Origin: Sulfurovum sp.
Lineage (GTDB): Bacteria; Campylobacterota; Campylobacteria; Campylobacterales; Sulfurovaceae
Length of the DNA stretch: 21,205 bases
Assembly (NCBI GenBank): GCA_026985755.1
Contig: JALSPX010000006.1
Span: forward strand, 1-21,205
Direction: 5' to 3'
Positions 6,555-15,107 of the stretch are shown one piece after another. The translations under genes and the position numbers were made by a program. The stretch's first letter is position 1, and each line of letters opens with the position of its first letter. The notes under the pieces were generated by a model that saw only the letters and a program-made list of their open reading frames with translations, searched no databases and was not told where the DNA came from.

Positions 6555-7238
6555 GGACTTCCATAGATTTTTTACTACAGATTCAGTGCCTTGCACTAAC
6601 AAAGGCTCTTTTTTTACATCTAGCCACCGAATAATCTCTTTCATCTCATCCTCTCTCATCACTGTACAACCTGCAGTAGGTACGCTCTTAATGTGTATAA
6701 ATATACACGACCCGGCACCTTTTTTTGCTCCTGCTTCATCTATATGATTATGGTTGACTACTATTCCATACTTATAGTAGTTCTTTGCAAACCTCATATG
6801 CTCTTTACTTTTATAGTCTACAGCTACTTTGGTAGAATCTACTATTTTATTGTAAAGTTTTGAGTTGACATCGTCTACACAGTGGTCTGTACTTTTATAG
6901 ACTTCATAAGGGTAGTCCACGACAAAAGGGAAGTACCCAAAGGCTTGTTTGAGCGTAAAGATACCTGCAGGCGATTTGCCGTCTCCCTCTTTTTTGATGT
7001 ACTTGGCATCTTTGGGTATGGTATGCAAGCCTATCCCCCATCCTAGTCCATTTCGTCCTAGTTTGATCTTTATGGCTTTGCCTACTTTGTGCCAAGTATC
7101 TGTTTTTTCATAGCGTTGTAATGTACCGTTAGAAGTAGCCCAGTTTTGGGTGCTGACTACTATGAGTTGTTTGGTGTTGGGGAGTTGGGCAGAAAACACA
7201 CCAGTCATTAAAATAGCCAATAGTAAAATTTTTCTCAT
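6546..7238 (-). CDS. YkuD-family L,D-transpeptidase, exported
   Basis: These enzymes act on peptidoglycan, making 3-3 cross-links or attaching or removing groups through a catalytic cysteine. The 230-residue product has a signal peptide (1-17, ending F-S-A), the G-R-N-G-L-G-W-G and EGDGKSPAGIF segments (61-68 and 84-94) typical of the COG3786-like branch, and the catalytic block: His182 in FIHI followed by T-A-G-Cys191-T-V-M, matching the [S/T]xGCxx signature. AAAGGA lies about 12 bases upstream of the ATG. The gene converges on the TonB-like gene and overlaps its 3' end by 9 bases. Carboxypeptidase activity, as in some Campylobacter shape enzymes, is an alternative. Confidence 0.85.
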   Translation of the reverse strand: MRKILLLAILMTGVFSAQLPNTKQLIVVSTQNWATSNGTLQRYEKTDTWHKVGKAIKIKLGRNGLGWGIGLHTIPKDAKYIKKEGDGKSPAGIFTLKQAFGYFPFVVDYPYEVYKSTDHCVDDVNSKLYNKIVDSTKVAVDYKSKEHMRFAKNYYKYGIVVNHNHIDEAGAKKGAGSCIFIHIKSVPTAGCTVMREDEMKEIIRWLDVKKEPLLVQGTESVVKNLWKSLK

Positions 7239-7244
7239 CTGTGT

Positions 7245-7250
7245 TATAAT
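7245..7250 (+). promoter_or_regulatory. Putative -10 box for nhaC
   Basis: TATAAT in TGTGTTATAATCC, rightward, lies just outside the divergent L,D-transpeptidase start. It predicts a start near 7257 and a leader of about 88 bases before the nhaC ATG. Confidence 0.5.
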
Positions 7251-7275
7251 CCTTTATACATTTTCGGAAGAGAAG

Positions 7276-7312
7276 TCATTAGTCTCACCCCATAGTTTTG
7301 TGGGGCTAATGA
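7276..7312 (+). promoter_or_regulatory. Hairpin in the nhaC 5' leader
   Basis: TCATTAG (7276-7282) pairs with CTAATGA (7306-7312) and CCCCA (7288-7292) with TGGGG (7301-7305), giving a 12-bp stem with a 5-base bulge on the 5' side and an 8-base loop. No T-run follows, so it is not a normal intrinsic terminator. It lies between the promoter and the ribosome-binding site at 7333-7336 and could be an mRNA regulatory or stabilising element. Confidence 0.45.
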
Positions 7313-7344
7313 TTTCACTTCCAGATATACCTAAGGCATACAAC

Positions 7345-8724
7345 ATGGAATACGGAATCATCTCAATTGTTATCCCACTTTTGACAATCCTTCTTGCTAT
7401 TATAACAAAAGATGTCATCGTCTCCCTGATAGGTGGCATTTTTGCAGGGCTGCTTGTTTTAAATGGGTATAACCCTCTCACAGCTTTTGTAGCACTATTT
7501 GATGGCATCATCGCACTTTTTTCAGAGGGCTGGATAACCAAAACCCTGCTCTTTATGCTGCTTGTTGGCTCTATTATCAGGCTACTTACGCTCTCTGGAG
7601 CAGTGGAGCAGTTCGTCTCATGGCTATCACAAAAAGCCAAAAAGACAGATTCTGCTACAGGGGCGATGCTTTTGGCATATGTCATCGGTGTGGTGATTTT
7701 TATAGAGTCTAGTATTACTTCACTCGTAGCTGGTACTGTTGCCAAACCTCTGTGTGACAAAAACGGTGTAAGCAGAGAGAAACTTGCCTACATCTGTGAC
7801 TCAACCTCTGCACCTATTTGTTCGCTTATCCCTCTCAATGGCTGGGGTGCATTACTCTTAGGGCTTATCGTCTCTGCAGTAGATACCAAGGTGATCTCTG
7901 GCGACCCTGTGAGCCTGCTCATTAGCTCTATTCCCTACAACTTTTATGCCATTTTTACGCTGCTTATCGTTCTGGCTGTTATCTTTTGGAACTTTGAGAT
8001 AGGAGCCATGAAACACAGTACCCCAAGAGAGTATGTCCATACGCCTCTCAAAACAGACAGTAAAGCAAGCCCTTACCCTATGCTTCTACCTCTAGGGGTG
8101 ATGGTACTTGCCGTACCTATGGGCTTATATCTCACAGGAAAAGGGGATATTTTTAAAGGTTCGGGTTCTACTTCGGTGTACTATGCGGTCATTGTGACAC
8201 TGTTGTTTATGTATACCTATTATGTTGGGTCTAAAACGCTCACACACCGTAGCTACTTCAAAGGACTCTATGAAGGCATGGGCGAGATGATATCTGTCAC
8301 GATGATACTCCTCTTTGCACTCTTCATAGGGAAAGTTATAGGTGACTTAGGCACTGCAAAATATCTATCACATATCCTCTCAGGCAACATCCCCCCTGCA
8401 CTCATGCCAATGCTTATCTTCTTTGTTGCCTCCATCACAGCATTTAGTACGGGGACAAGCTGGGGAACTTTTTCTATTATGATGCCTATCGGTTTGGCAT
8501 TGGGTGCTACGATGGGTTTAGATATTCCTCTAGTTATTGCAGCCGTCATCTCTGGAGGCATCTTCGGTGATCATGCTTCCCCTATCTCTGACACAACCAT
8601 CATCAGCTCTATGGCAGCAGGATGTGACCATGTGGAGCATGTGCGTACGCAATTGCCTTATGCCTTGATAGGTGGCATACTAGCAGGGTTCGCCTTTTTA
8701 ATAAGTGGATGGATAATGAGCTAG
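7345..8724 (+). CDS. nhaC: Na+/H+ antiporter, NhaC family
   Basis: The protein exchanges cytoplasmic sodium for external protons across the inner membrane. The 459 residues are almost entirely hydrophobic helices (about 11-12). NhaC-type signatures include VVIFIESSITSLVAGTVAKP, DSTSAPICSLIPLNGWGA, and near the C-terminus GIFGDHASPISDTTIISS with CDHVEHVRTQLPYA. The start at 7345 has AAGG 8 bases upstream; the same frame is open further left, but that part lies over the L,D-transpeptidase promoter and gene. The stop overlaps the stop of the converging DUF1882 gene, both within the tetranucleotide CTAG at 8721-8724. Substrate may differ, as some NhaC relatives exchange organic anions with Na+. 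Confidence 0.88.
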   Translation: MEYGIISIVIPLLTILLAIITKDVIVSLIGGIFAGLLVLNGYNPLTAFVALFDGIIALFSEGWITKTLLFMLLVGSIIRLLTLSGAVEQFVSWLSQKAKKTDSATGAMLLAYVIGVVIFIESSITSLVAGTVAKPLCDKNGVSREKLAYICDSTSAPICSLIPLNGWGALLLGLIVSAVDTKVISGDPVSLLISSIPYNFYAIFTLLIVLAVIFWNFEIGAMKHSTPREYVHTPLKTDSKASPYPMLLPLGVMVLAVPMGLYLTGKGDIFKGSGSTSVYYAVIVTLLFMYTYYVGSKTLTHRSYFKGLYEGMGEMISVTMILLFALFIGKVIGDLGTAKYLSHILSGNIPPALMPMLIFFVASITAFSTGTSWGTFSIMMPIGLALGATMGLDIPLVIAAVISGGIFGDHASPISDTTIISSMAAGCDHVEHVRTQLPYALIGGILAGFAFLISGWIMS

Positions 8725-9212
8725 TCGATTCTTTTGTATGGAAGTGTGACAATATTGTATTCTATAGGCAATGTACTTGAAGGTAAACATTTCCAATTTT
8801 TCGTCATTCTCTCTTTAAGGGCACTTGAAAGTGTTGCAAGTTGTTCATCTGCCTCTTCTAAAGTGAGTTTATCTACCTCGATAAAGAGTTGTAATCTTTC
8901 AATATTTTTACCTTCATAGATATGATAATGCGTAATTTGCAATGTTTTAAGTAGATGCTTTACCAAATGATAAAAACGTTCATATGCTTCACCATTATAT
9001 TCTATGACAAGATAATTTGTTTTATTCTCTTCCAATAAAGGTACAGCAATTGTATATTCTCTATGAAGATGTTGTTCTACTATGAGAGGAGTAAGGGGTT
9101 CATCTATACGTTCAAATTTGGCATAAAAAGTGCGATTGTCAAACCTAATCTTTTCAACAATCGTAGAGCGTTTAATATAATAATACTCTGATGAAAACTC
9201 TAAATCAAGCAC
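8721..9212 (-). CDS. DUF1882-like protein downstream of glyA
   Basis: This 163-residue soluble protein has mixed helix/strand character, with a Tyr-rich N-terminus (SSEYYYIKRS), FDNRTFYAKFERID (about 24-37) and a charged C-terminal helix. A small DUF1882 family protein follows glyA in Helicobacter and Campylobacter (HP0184 and Cj0403, from memory), which fits the position and style here, but I could not run a profile. The start used is GTG at 9212; the nearest AGGA is 13 bases away, longer than usual, while an ATC two codons upstream would have ideal spacing. The glyA stop is 22 bases upstream, so the two are probably co-transcribed. Function unknown. Confidence 0.6.
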   Translation of the reverse strand: MLDLEFSSEYYYIKRSTIVEKIRFDNRTFYAKFERIDEPLTPLIVEQHLHREYTIAVPLLEENKTNYLVIEYNGEAYERFYHLVKHLLKTLQITHYHIYEGKNIERLQLFIEVDKLTLEEADEQLATLSSALKERMTKNWKCLPSSTLPIEYNIVTLPYKRID

Positions 9213-9234
9213 TTTGATTTTGGAATCCTAGATA

Positions 9235-10485
9235 CTAGTAAATAGATTTATCATAGATTATAAAGTTTTGAGCCAAGGCTTTCATCTCATCTTTAATCGT
9301 GGCATGCAGTGTTGTATCATTGATATTGTCAAGTACATCTGCAATTTTATTTGCGATGATTTCAAACTCTTTTTCTTTCATACCTCTACTAGTAAGTGCA
9401 GGAGATCCTATACGTACACCCGAAGTGACAAAGGGACTTCTGGTCTCACCAGGGACTGTGTTTTTATTTACCGTGATACCCGCTGCACCTAATGCCGCAT
9501 CTGCATCTTTACCAGAAAAATCTTTATCCAAAAAGCTAACAAGTACAAGGTGATTGTCTGTACCACCAGATACAACATCATAACCACGAGACACTAACAC
9601 TTCTGCAAGTTTGGAGGCATTGGCTTTGACTTGTTTTGCATAGACTTTCCACTCGTCTGATAGATTATATTTAAACCCTACCGCTTTTGCAGCTACCACA
9701 TGAACCAATGGACCACCCTGTAACCCAGGGAAGATAGCAGAGTTAATTTTTTTGGCAATATCCTCATCATTTGTCATAATCATACCACCACGAGGTCCTG
9801 CAAGCGTTTTGTGCGTGGTCGTCGTTACAACATCTGCATATGGGAACGGGCTAGGATGTTCACCTGCACATACCAGTCCAGCGATATGAGCAATGTCGGC
9901 AAAGAGCATTGCACCTACTTCATCCGCGATTTCTCTAAATTTTTTAAAGTCTATTTCTCTAGCATACGCAGAAGCACCACACACAATAATTTTGGGTTGT
10001 ACCGTTTTTGCGATTCTCATTACCTCATCATAGTTAATACGCCCATCCAACTCTACTCCATAGGTAAAAGAGGAGTAGTTTTTACCAGAAAAACTTGGCT
10101 TAGAACCATGTGTCAAGTGACCACCGTGGCTTAAATCCATACCTAGAAGTTTATCTCCTGCTTTAAGTAACGCAGCATACACTGCACCATTTGCCTGTGA
10201 ACCTGAATGGGGTTGCACGTTGGCATAGGTACAATCAAAAAGTTCACATGCTCTGTCAATAGCCAATTGTTCTACTACATCTGCGTATTCACATCCACCA
10301 TAGTAACGTTTATGTGGGTAGCCTTCAGCATATTTATTTGTAAATACAGAACCCATCGCTTCCATCACTGCAGGGATAGTAAAGTTCTCAGAAGCAATCA
10401 TCTCTAAGTGATTGGTTTGTCTCTCTCTTTCTTTTTCAATAGCAGAAAATATCTCAGGATCAAAGCTTTCAATTTCATATGACAT
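9235..10485 (-). CDS. glyA: Serine hydroxymethyltransferase
   Basis: This cytoplasmic PLP enzyme interconverts serine and glycine, with tetrahydrofolate carrying the one-carbon unit. At 416 residues it is the normal length. Signatures seen are HLEMIASENFT (26-36), YAEGYPHKRYYGG (52-64), QPHSGSQAN (91-99), DIAHIAGLV (197-205) and the PLP lysine Lys226 in T-T-T-T-H-K-T-L-A-G-P-R-G-G. AAGGAA precedes the ATG by 5 bases. It heads the leftward glyA-DUF1882 pair. Confidence 0.97.
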   Translation of the reverse strand: MSYEIESFDPEIFSAIEKERERQTNHLEMIASENFTIPAVMEAMGSVFTNKYAEGYPHKRYYGGCEYADVVEQLAIDRACELFDCTYANVQPHSGSQANGAVYAALLKAGDKLLGMDLSHGGHLTHGSKPSFSGKNYSSFTYGVELDGRINYDEVMRIAKTVQPKIIVCGASAYAREIDFKKFREIADEVGAMLFADIAHIAGLVCAGEHPSPFPYADVVTTTTHKTLAGPRGGMIMTNDEDIAKKINSAIFPGLQGGPLVHVVAAKAVGFKYNLSDEWKVYAKQVKANASKLAEVLVSRGYDVVSGGTDNHLVLVSFLDKDFSGKDADAALGAAGITVNKNTVPGETRSPFVTSGVRIGSPALTSRGMKEKEFEIIANKIADVLDNINDTTLHATIKDEMKALAQNFIIYDKSIY

Positions 10486-10520
10486 AGGGTTCCTTATTTG
10501 GGGAAGTTATTTATTGTGTA

Positions 10521-10526
10521 TTTATA
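10521..10526 (-). promoter_or_regulatory. Putative -10 box for glyA
   Basis: On the reverse strand TTTGCTATAAATAC gives TATAAA about 36 bases upstream of the glyA ATG. The surrounding intergenic region 10486-10687 contains only this and a rightward AT-rich promoter-like stretch near 10644-10655; no RNA gene or convincing ORF was seen there. Confidence 0.4.
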
Positions 10527-10687
10527 GCAAATTTCATCTAAATTTATTATGAATTAGAGGTAGCCCACTTATCAGTCTTCCATATATCATTATTTTTATC
10601 ACTCTTCATATCAAATAAATTGCATTTTATATTCTCTAATTTATTATGATAGAATAAAAAAAACTTTAAATTCATACAGGAAAACCG

Positions 10688-11227
10688 ATGAAACTTCTTC
10701 AATATTTTTTTGGTATTGTGATTGCACAAATAGCTGTTTTTAGTTTAGTTTTACTCAACTCTGAATCACTCACTAGCGAAAACCTGTTACGTATCGCTAT
10801 TCCTTCCCTTTTTATTGCATTGGTCATTGCTTTTTGGTTTTTATCTATTGCCAAACACCATAGCAAAGATGTGCTCATGAAAGCCAAAGATAATTTTCTC
10901 TCTGAAAAAGAAAAAATACATGCCAATGCTGAACGTGCAAAAGCACGTGTACGTAAAGAGGCACAAAAAGAGATACGTAAAGAGACCACCAAGGCACATG
11001 CCAAGGCAAATTTCAAAGTGGGTGCCTCTTTTGTCGGTGTATTGGGAGTAGGAGCTCTTTTTGTCATGGCACAAATGATGACAGCAGGACTTTTACTTAT
11101 CGCTACAACACTTGGTGCAGCAGGAGGCTATTACCTTAGGTCAAAACGTGCGAAACACTTGGACCTCACTACCATCAATGTAGAAGCACTAGAATCAAAA
11201 CCTAAAAAACTTGAAAAAACATCATAA
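10688..11227 (+). CDS. Unknown membrane protein with central charged helix
   Basis: The 179-residue protein has two N-terminal hydrophobic helices (about 6-24 and 35-54), a long Lys/Glu/Ala/Arg-rich helix with coiled-coil character (about 58-106), then a Gly-rich hydrophobic pair (about 111-130 and 132-148) and a basic tail. I do not recognise the family. CAGGA lies 7-8 bases upstream of the ATG. trpB follows after 83 bases with its own promoter candidates, so co-transcription is possible but not required. The layout suggests an inner-membrane protein with the charged helix in the cytoplasm. Confidence 0.7.
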   Translation: MKLLQYFFGIVIAQIAVFSLVLLNSESLTSENLLRIAIPSLFIALVIAFWFLSIAKHHSKDVLMKAKDNFLSEKEKIHANAERAKARVRKEAQKEIRKETTKAHAKANFKVGASFVGVLGVGALFVMAQMMTAGLLLIATTLGAAGGYYLRSKRAKHLDLTTINVEALESKPKKLEKTS

Positions 11228-11271
11228 AAAAGTTATGACACAATATAATAGCCTTGTAACCTCCTCTACGA

Positions 11272-11277
11272 TATAAT
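11272..11277 (+). promoter_or_regulatory. Putative -10 box for trpB
   Basis: TATAAT in ACGATATAATATC lies 33 bases upstream of the trpB ATG; a second TATAAT is at 11244-11249. No Trp-codon leader peptide or attenuator is visible in the 83-base gap, so attenuation control is unlikely here. Confidence 0.45.
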
Positions 11278-11310
11278 ATCTTTCAATAATAAACACAAAA
11301 GAAATAATAA

Positions 11311-12432
11311 ATGGATTTATCTAAAGCAATATACATACCTACACAAAGCCCTTATGATCCAGATGAGAATGGACATTTTGGTAAATTTGGTGGGCGTTTT
11401 GTACCTGAGACACTGATGCCCGCACTGGAACAACTTCGTCTTGACTACGAAGCAGTACGTTTTGACAAAGCGTTTTGGGCAGAGGTAGATTACTACTACA
11501 AAAACTATGTAGGTCGCCCTTCTGCACTCTATTTTGCAGAAAATATCTCTAAAGAGCTAGACGCCAAAGTCTATCTAAAAAGAGAAGACCTTAACCATAC
11601 AGGTGCACACAAAATCAATCACTGTGTCGCACAAGCCGTGCTTGCCAAACGTCTAGGGAAAAAGAAAATCATTGCAGAGACGGGTGCAGGTCAACATGGC
11701 GTGGCTACTGCTACTGTTGCGGCACTCTTTGGGCTAGAGTGTGAGGTTTTTATGGGTGCAAAAGATGTAGCACGTCAAGAGCTCAATGTTTTTCGTATGA
11801 AACTCCTAGGGGCTAAAGTACATGCTGTGGAGTCTGGATCTAAAACGCTCAAAGACGCGATGAACGATGCCATACGACACTGGGTAACCCATGCACGTGA
11901 TACCTACTATCTCATAGGTACAGTCGCAGGCCCTCATCCTTACCCTATGATGGTACGTGATATCCAAAGCATCATTGGTTGGGAAGCCAAAGCACAACTA
12001 GATATCGTAGAGGGATGTCTCCCTGATAAAGTCATCGCTTGTATCGGTGGTGGTTCTAATGCACTGGGCGTTTTTAATCACTTTTTGGGTGATGAGAGTG
12101 TTGAGTGTATAGGAATAGAAGCTGGTGGATTAGGATTAGACTCCAAACATGGTTGCTCATTAGAGAAAGGAAGCCCAGGCGTACTGCATGGGCAACTTAG
12201 CTACCTACTCCAAGATGAAGATGGACAGATACAAGAAGCCCACTCTATCTCTGCAGGTCTTGACTATCCTGGTATAGGGCCAGAGCATGCCTTTTTTAAA
12301 GACAATGATATTGTCACCTATGACCATATCACCGATGATGAAGCAATAGATGCCTTTATATGGCTCTCGCAATCAGAAGGTATTATCCCTGCCTTTGAGA
12401 GCTCTCATGCTATAGCGTACCTAAAAAGATGA
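11311..12432 (+). CDS. trpB: Tryptophan synthase beta chain, truncated by frameshift
   Basis: The family condenses indole with serine to make tryptophan, as the beta subunit of the TrpAB complex. The frame encodes 373 residues and is of TrpB1 type: GHFGKFGGRFVPETLMPAL (21-39), EDLNHTGAHKINH with PLP lysine Lys101, AETGAGQHG, and the phosphate-binding CIGGGSNALG. It ends at TGA 12430-12432, just after SSHAIAYLKR, where family members continue to a conserved C-terminus. That end is present in another frame (12429-12536). One extra A in the A5 run at 12423-12427 would restore a 408-residue protein. As written, the product lacks the NLSGRGDKD segment that contacts the PLP ring in characterised enzymes. 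The ribosome-binding site is weak (AAAGAAA). No trpA is adjacent. Confidence 0.9.
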   Translation: MDLSKAIYIPTQSPYDPDENGHFGKFGGRFVPETLMPALEQLRLDYEAVRFDKAFWAEVDYYYKNYVGRPSALYFAENISKELDAKVYLKREDLNHTGAHKINHCVAQAVLAKRLGKKKIIAETGAGQHGVATATVAALFGLECEVFMGAKDVARQELNVFRMKLLGAKVHAVESGSKTLKDAMNDAIRHWVTHARDTYYLIGTVAGPHPYPMMVRDIQSIIGWEAKAQLDIVEGCLPDKVIACIGGGSNALGVFNHFLGDESVECIGIEAGGLGLDSKHGCSLEKGSPGVLHGQLSYLLQDEDGQIQEAHSISAGLDYPGIGPEHAFFKDNDIVTYDHITDDEAIDAFIWLSQSEGIIPAFESSHAIAYLKR

Positions 12433-12536
12433 AACCTGAAGATACCAAAGGCAAAACCATTTTGGTAAACCTCTCTGGACGTGGGGACAAAGATATGATA
12501 CAAGCACAAGATATACTAAGCAATCAATTTAAATAG
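12429..12536 (+). other. trpB: Out-of-frame 3' end of trpB
   Basis: Read from 12429, this frame gives 35 residues containing ILVNLSGRGDKDM, the standard TrpB C-terminal signature, ending with TAG at 12534-12536. It is the missing end of the preceding gene, reached by a -1 shift (or one added base) at the A5 run. There is no ribosome-binding site of its own, so independent expression is unlikely. Confidence 0.85.
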
Positions 12537-12555
12537 AACACAAAGGACTAATACT

Positions 12556-14007
12556 ATGAACTTCGAACTAACTATCGCAAAAATAGCTGAAATAAAAGCA
12601 GATTTAGAACTGATACTTGTCATAGACAATGATTTCAAACACCATTTCGTACAAGACAAAAAACTGCTTAAAAAAGCAGGGTTTGAGGGTGGACAAGATG
12701 AAACATGTTTGCTTATAGGTGAGAATAGACTGTATGTGGGTGCTGGTTCTTTAGAAAGTACTGCACTACGTACAGCAACTGCTAGTGCGATGAAGGCATT
12801 GCTTGGTAAAAATTATAAACATATTAAAGTCTCTACCTATACCAATAAAGGCTGCACCTACTCGCTTCGTGCTATGGTAGAAGGTTTTATACTGGGTGAC
12901 TATACCTTCGAAACCTATAAAAGTCAAAAAAATGAGAGTAAAATCAAACATATCACTATTTCATTAGATGAGTATAATGGTATGGCACTTGATATAGAAA
13001 AAGCATCTGTACAAGTGCATAAAGCACAGATCATTGCAGATGCTACCAACTTTACACGTGACATCGTAAATACCACACCTGATGATTGTTATCCAGAAGT
13101 GATGGCAAGTATTGCTGAAGGTATGGCGGAAGATGTAGGTCTTAAATGTCATGTGTTGAAACCAAAACAACTTAAAAAAGAAAAGATGGAAACACTTTTG
13201 GCTGTAGCGCGTGCAAGCCGTCATACACCTAGAGTCATTCACCTCACACATAAACCTAAAAAAGCGAAAATGAAAGTAACCCTTGTAGGTAAAGGGCTTA
13301 CCTATGATTCAGGAGGGCTTAGCCTAAAACCTGCGGACTATATGGTCACCATGAAATCAGACAAAAGTGGCGGTTCTGCGGTGATGGGTATTATGAAGGC
13401 TATTGCTGAAATGGATCTACCCATAGAAGTACATGGATTCATCGGTGCCGTAGAGAATATGATAGGAGGAGATGCCTATAAACCAGATGATGTACTCGTA
13501 GCCAAAAATGGTAAAACTATCGAAGTACGCAATACCGATGCAGAGGGTCGCTTGGTACTCGCAGATGTACTCTGCTATGCACAACAAGAGGTAAGATCAG
13601 ACTATATCTTCGACTTTGCTACCCTCACAGGAGCATGTGTGGTTGGTGTAGGTCATTATACTTCAGGGGTCATGGGCAACAGTGACGAAGTCAAAGCTAT
13701 GGTCGTCAAAGAAGCCAAAAATGCTGGAGAACTCGCAACAGCACTAGACTTTAACCCCTACCTGAAAAAGACTATCAAATCTGAGATAGCAGATATCTGT
13801 AATATATCAAATACCAGATATGGTGGAGCGATTACTGCTGGGCAATTTCTCTCTGAATTTATAGACAAAAAACATACAGACAAATGGGCACATATTGATA
13901 TTGCTGGTCCTGCTTTTGTAGAACATGCTTGGGGAGAGAATCCTCATGGTGCATCAGGTGCGGGTGTGAGACTTATGGTAAAATTACTTGAAAAATTAGC
14001 TAAATAA
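12556..14007 (+). CDS. pepA: Leucyl aminopeptidase, M17 family
   Basis: This cytoplasmic hexameric di-metal exopeptidase removes N-terminal residues from peptides. The 483-residue protein carries the full M17 active site: Lys246 and Asp251 in VGKGLTYDSGG, Lys258, Asp269, then Asp328, Glu330 and Arg332 in N-T-D-A-E-G-R. These match the E. coli PepA residues with a constant offset of 24. AAAGGA lies about 10 bases upstream of the ATG. It follows the broken trpB end by 19 bases and is followed 12 bases later by the first of two envelope paralogues, so read-through is likely. Confidence 0.95.
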   Translation: MNFELTIAKIAEIKADLELILVIDNDFKHHFVQDKKLLKKAGFEGGQDETCLLIGENRLYVGAGSLESTALRTATASAMKALLGKNYKHIKVSTYTNKGCTYSLRAMVEGFILGDYTFETYKSQKNESKIKHITISLDEYNGMALDIEKASVQVHKAQIIADATNFTRDIVNTTPDDCYPEVMASIAEGMAEDVGLKCHVLKPKQLKKEKMETLLAVARASRHTPRVIHLTHKPKKAKMKVTLVGKGLTYDSGGLSLKPADYMVTMKSDKSGGSAVMGIMKAIAEMDLPIEVHGFIGAVENMIGGDAYKPDDVLVAKNGKTIEVRNTDAEGRLVLADVLCYAQQEVRSDYIFDFATLTGACVVGVGHYTSGVMGNSDEVKAMVVKEAKNAGELATALDFNPYLKKTIKSEIADICNISNTRYGGAITAGQFLSEFIDKKHTDKWAHIDIAGPAFVEHAWGENPHGASGAGVRLMVKLLEKLAK

Positions 14008-14019
14008 GGTTCTATCACA

Positions 14020-15078
14020 ATGCATTCTCTATATATTTTATTTTTATCTATACTATCATTTATATTTTTATCTGGATTTTTATTTGAGGAGAGAGGTGGT
14101 AACGAAAAAGCGCTTTCTCTCCCACCTGAACACATTCCTACCAAAACAGACACCAAAGAGTCTTCAGATAATTTTCCTCTTTTAAAAATCAAAGCCTATA
14201 AACGTATTTCTAATGATGCCAAACCAAAAGAGACAACGCCTACAAAAGCACCTCTTGTCCAAAAACCTATAGAGGAACAAGGTCAGACACAAGAACCTAT
14301 CACTCTACCTGAACCCAAAAAAGAACCTATAATCAAACCTAGAAAAGTAAAAAAGAAAGCATCGAGACTTGGTACCAAAACGAACAAAATACCTCATATT
14401 ATCAAACAAACTAAGCCAACAAAGAGAAAAGAGAAATATTCAAGACAAAAGAGAAGACAAACAGGTCATGTCAGAAAACTTATATTTGATAAAAAGACAT
14501 CTTTTAGTGATATTCCATTACCACTACCATCTCTTGCATCCTTAAAACTGGAATCTCTTATGAAATCTATTCCTTTGATTCCTCTTTCTGATATACCAAT
14601 TATAGACTCTCTATTGCCTTCTCCTTCCAAAACGTCACGTAATAGAATACGAAATAGAAATATGCACTATTCTCGCCCACAAGGAAAACATACAAATCAG
14701 ACCAATTTAGATATGGCAAATATCCGTATAGGAAAAAGTGAAGACTATACGTCAATTGTGTTTGACAGCTTTCGATGGGAGGGATATAACACTGAATCAA
14801 CTGTAGAAGCATCTGAGTCAGGGAGCTATCATTTTTCTTATGAACCTCAAAAAAACCGTATCGTTGGTACCCTTCAAGGATATAGTGCTTTTTCTGCTTT
14901 ATTGGGAGACCAAAGTGAACTTTTTAAGGGGAATGAACTCATTAAAAACATCTATATAGATCGCTATTTAGGCAATGATGGTATTCAATTTGTTATCCAG
15001 CTTAAAAAGAAAGTTCAAATGACTGTACTAGACATGAAAAACCCTGCTAGAATCATTGTCAATTTGTATCCACAATAA
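14020..15078 (+). CDS. Membrane-anchored envelope protein, C-terminal AMIN-like domain (paralogue 1)
   Basis: The 352-residue protein has an N-terminal hydrophobic anchor or uncleaved signal (about 4-21), a long low-complexity linker rich in Lys, Pro and Thr (about 28-228), and a C-terminal domain (230-352) of strand-rich character beginning LDMANIRIGKSEDYTS and ending MKNPARIIVNLYP. This domain recurs in the next gene with high similarity. The ending resembles AMIN-type periplasmic peptidoglycan- or pilus-associated domains, but the match is weak and by eye. AAGG lies 10 bases upstream of the ATG. Likely periplasmic; role unknown. Confidence 0.65.
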   Translation: MHSLYILFLSILSFIFLSGFLFEERGGNEKALSLPPEHIPTKTDTKESSDNFPLLKIKAYKRISNDAKPKETTPTKAPLVQKPIEEQGQTQEPITLPEPKKEPIIKPRKVKKKASRLGTKTNKIPHIIKQTKPTKRKEKYSRQKRRQTGHVRKLIFDKKTSFSDIPLPLPSLASLKLESLMKSIPLIPLSDIPIIDSLLPSPSKTSRNRIRNRNMHYSRPQGKHTNQTNLDMANIRIGKSEDYTSIVFDSFRWEGYNTESTVEASESGSYHFSYEPQKNRIVGTLQGYSAFSALLGDQSELFKGNELIKNIYIDRYLGNDGIQFVIQLKKKVQMTVLDMKNPARIIVNLYPQ

Positions 15079-15107
15079 AATTGTATCAAGGGAAAGGATA
15101 TAAACAA

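Noticed and set aside
10541..10649. 12-bp direct repeat AATTTATTATGA (about 10541 and 10638) and an 8-bp inverted repeat nearby
   Set aside because: Both consist almost only of A/T in an AT-rich intergenic region, so chance is likely.
10547..10729. Reverse-strand 60-codon frame between glyA and the membrane-protein gene
   Set aside because: It overlaps the start and ribosome-binding site of the rightward gene, is Lys/Asn-rich as expected from AT-rich non-coding DNA, and has no supporting features.
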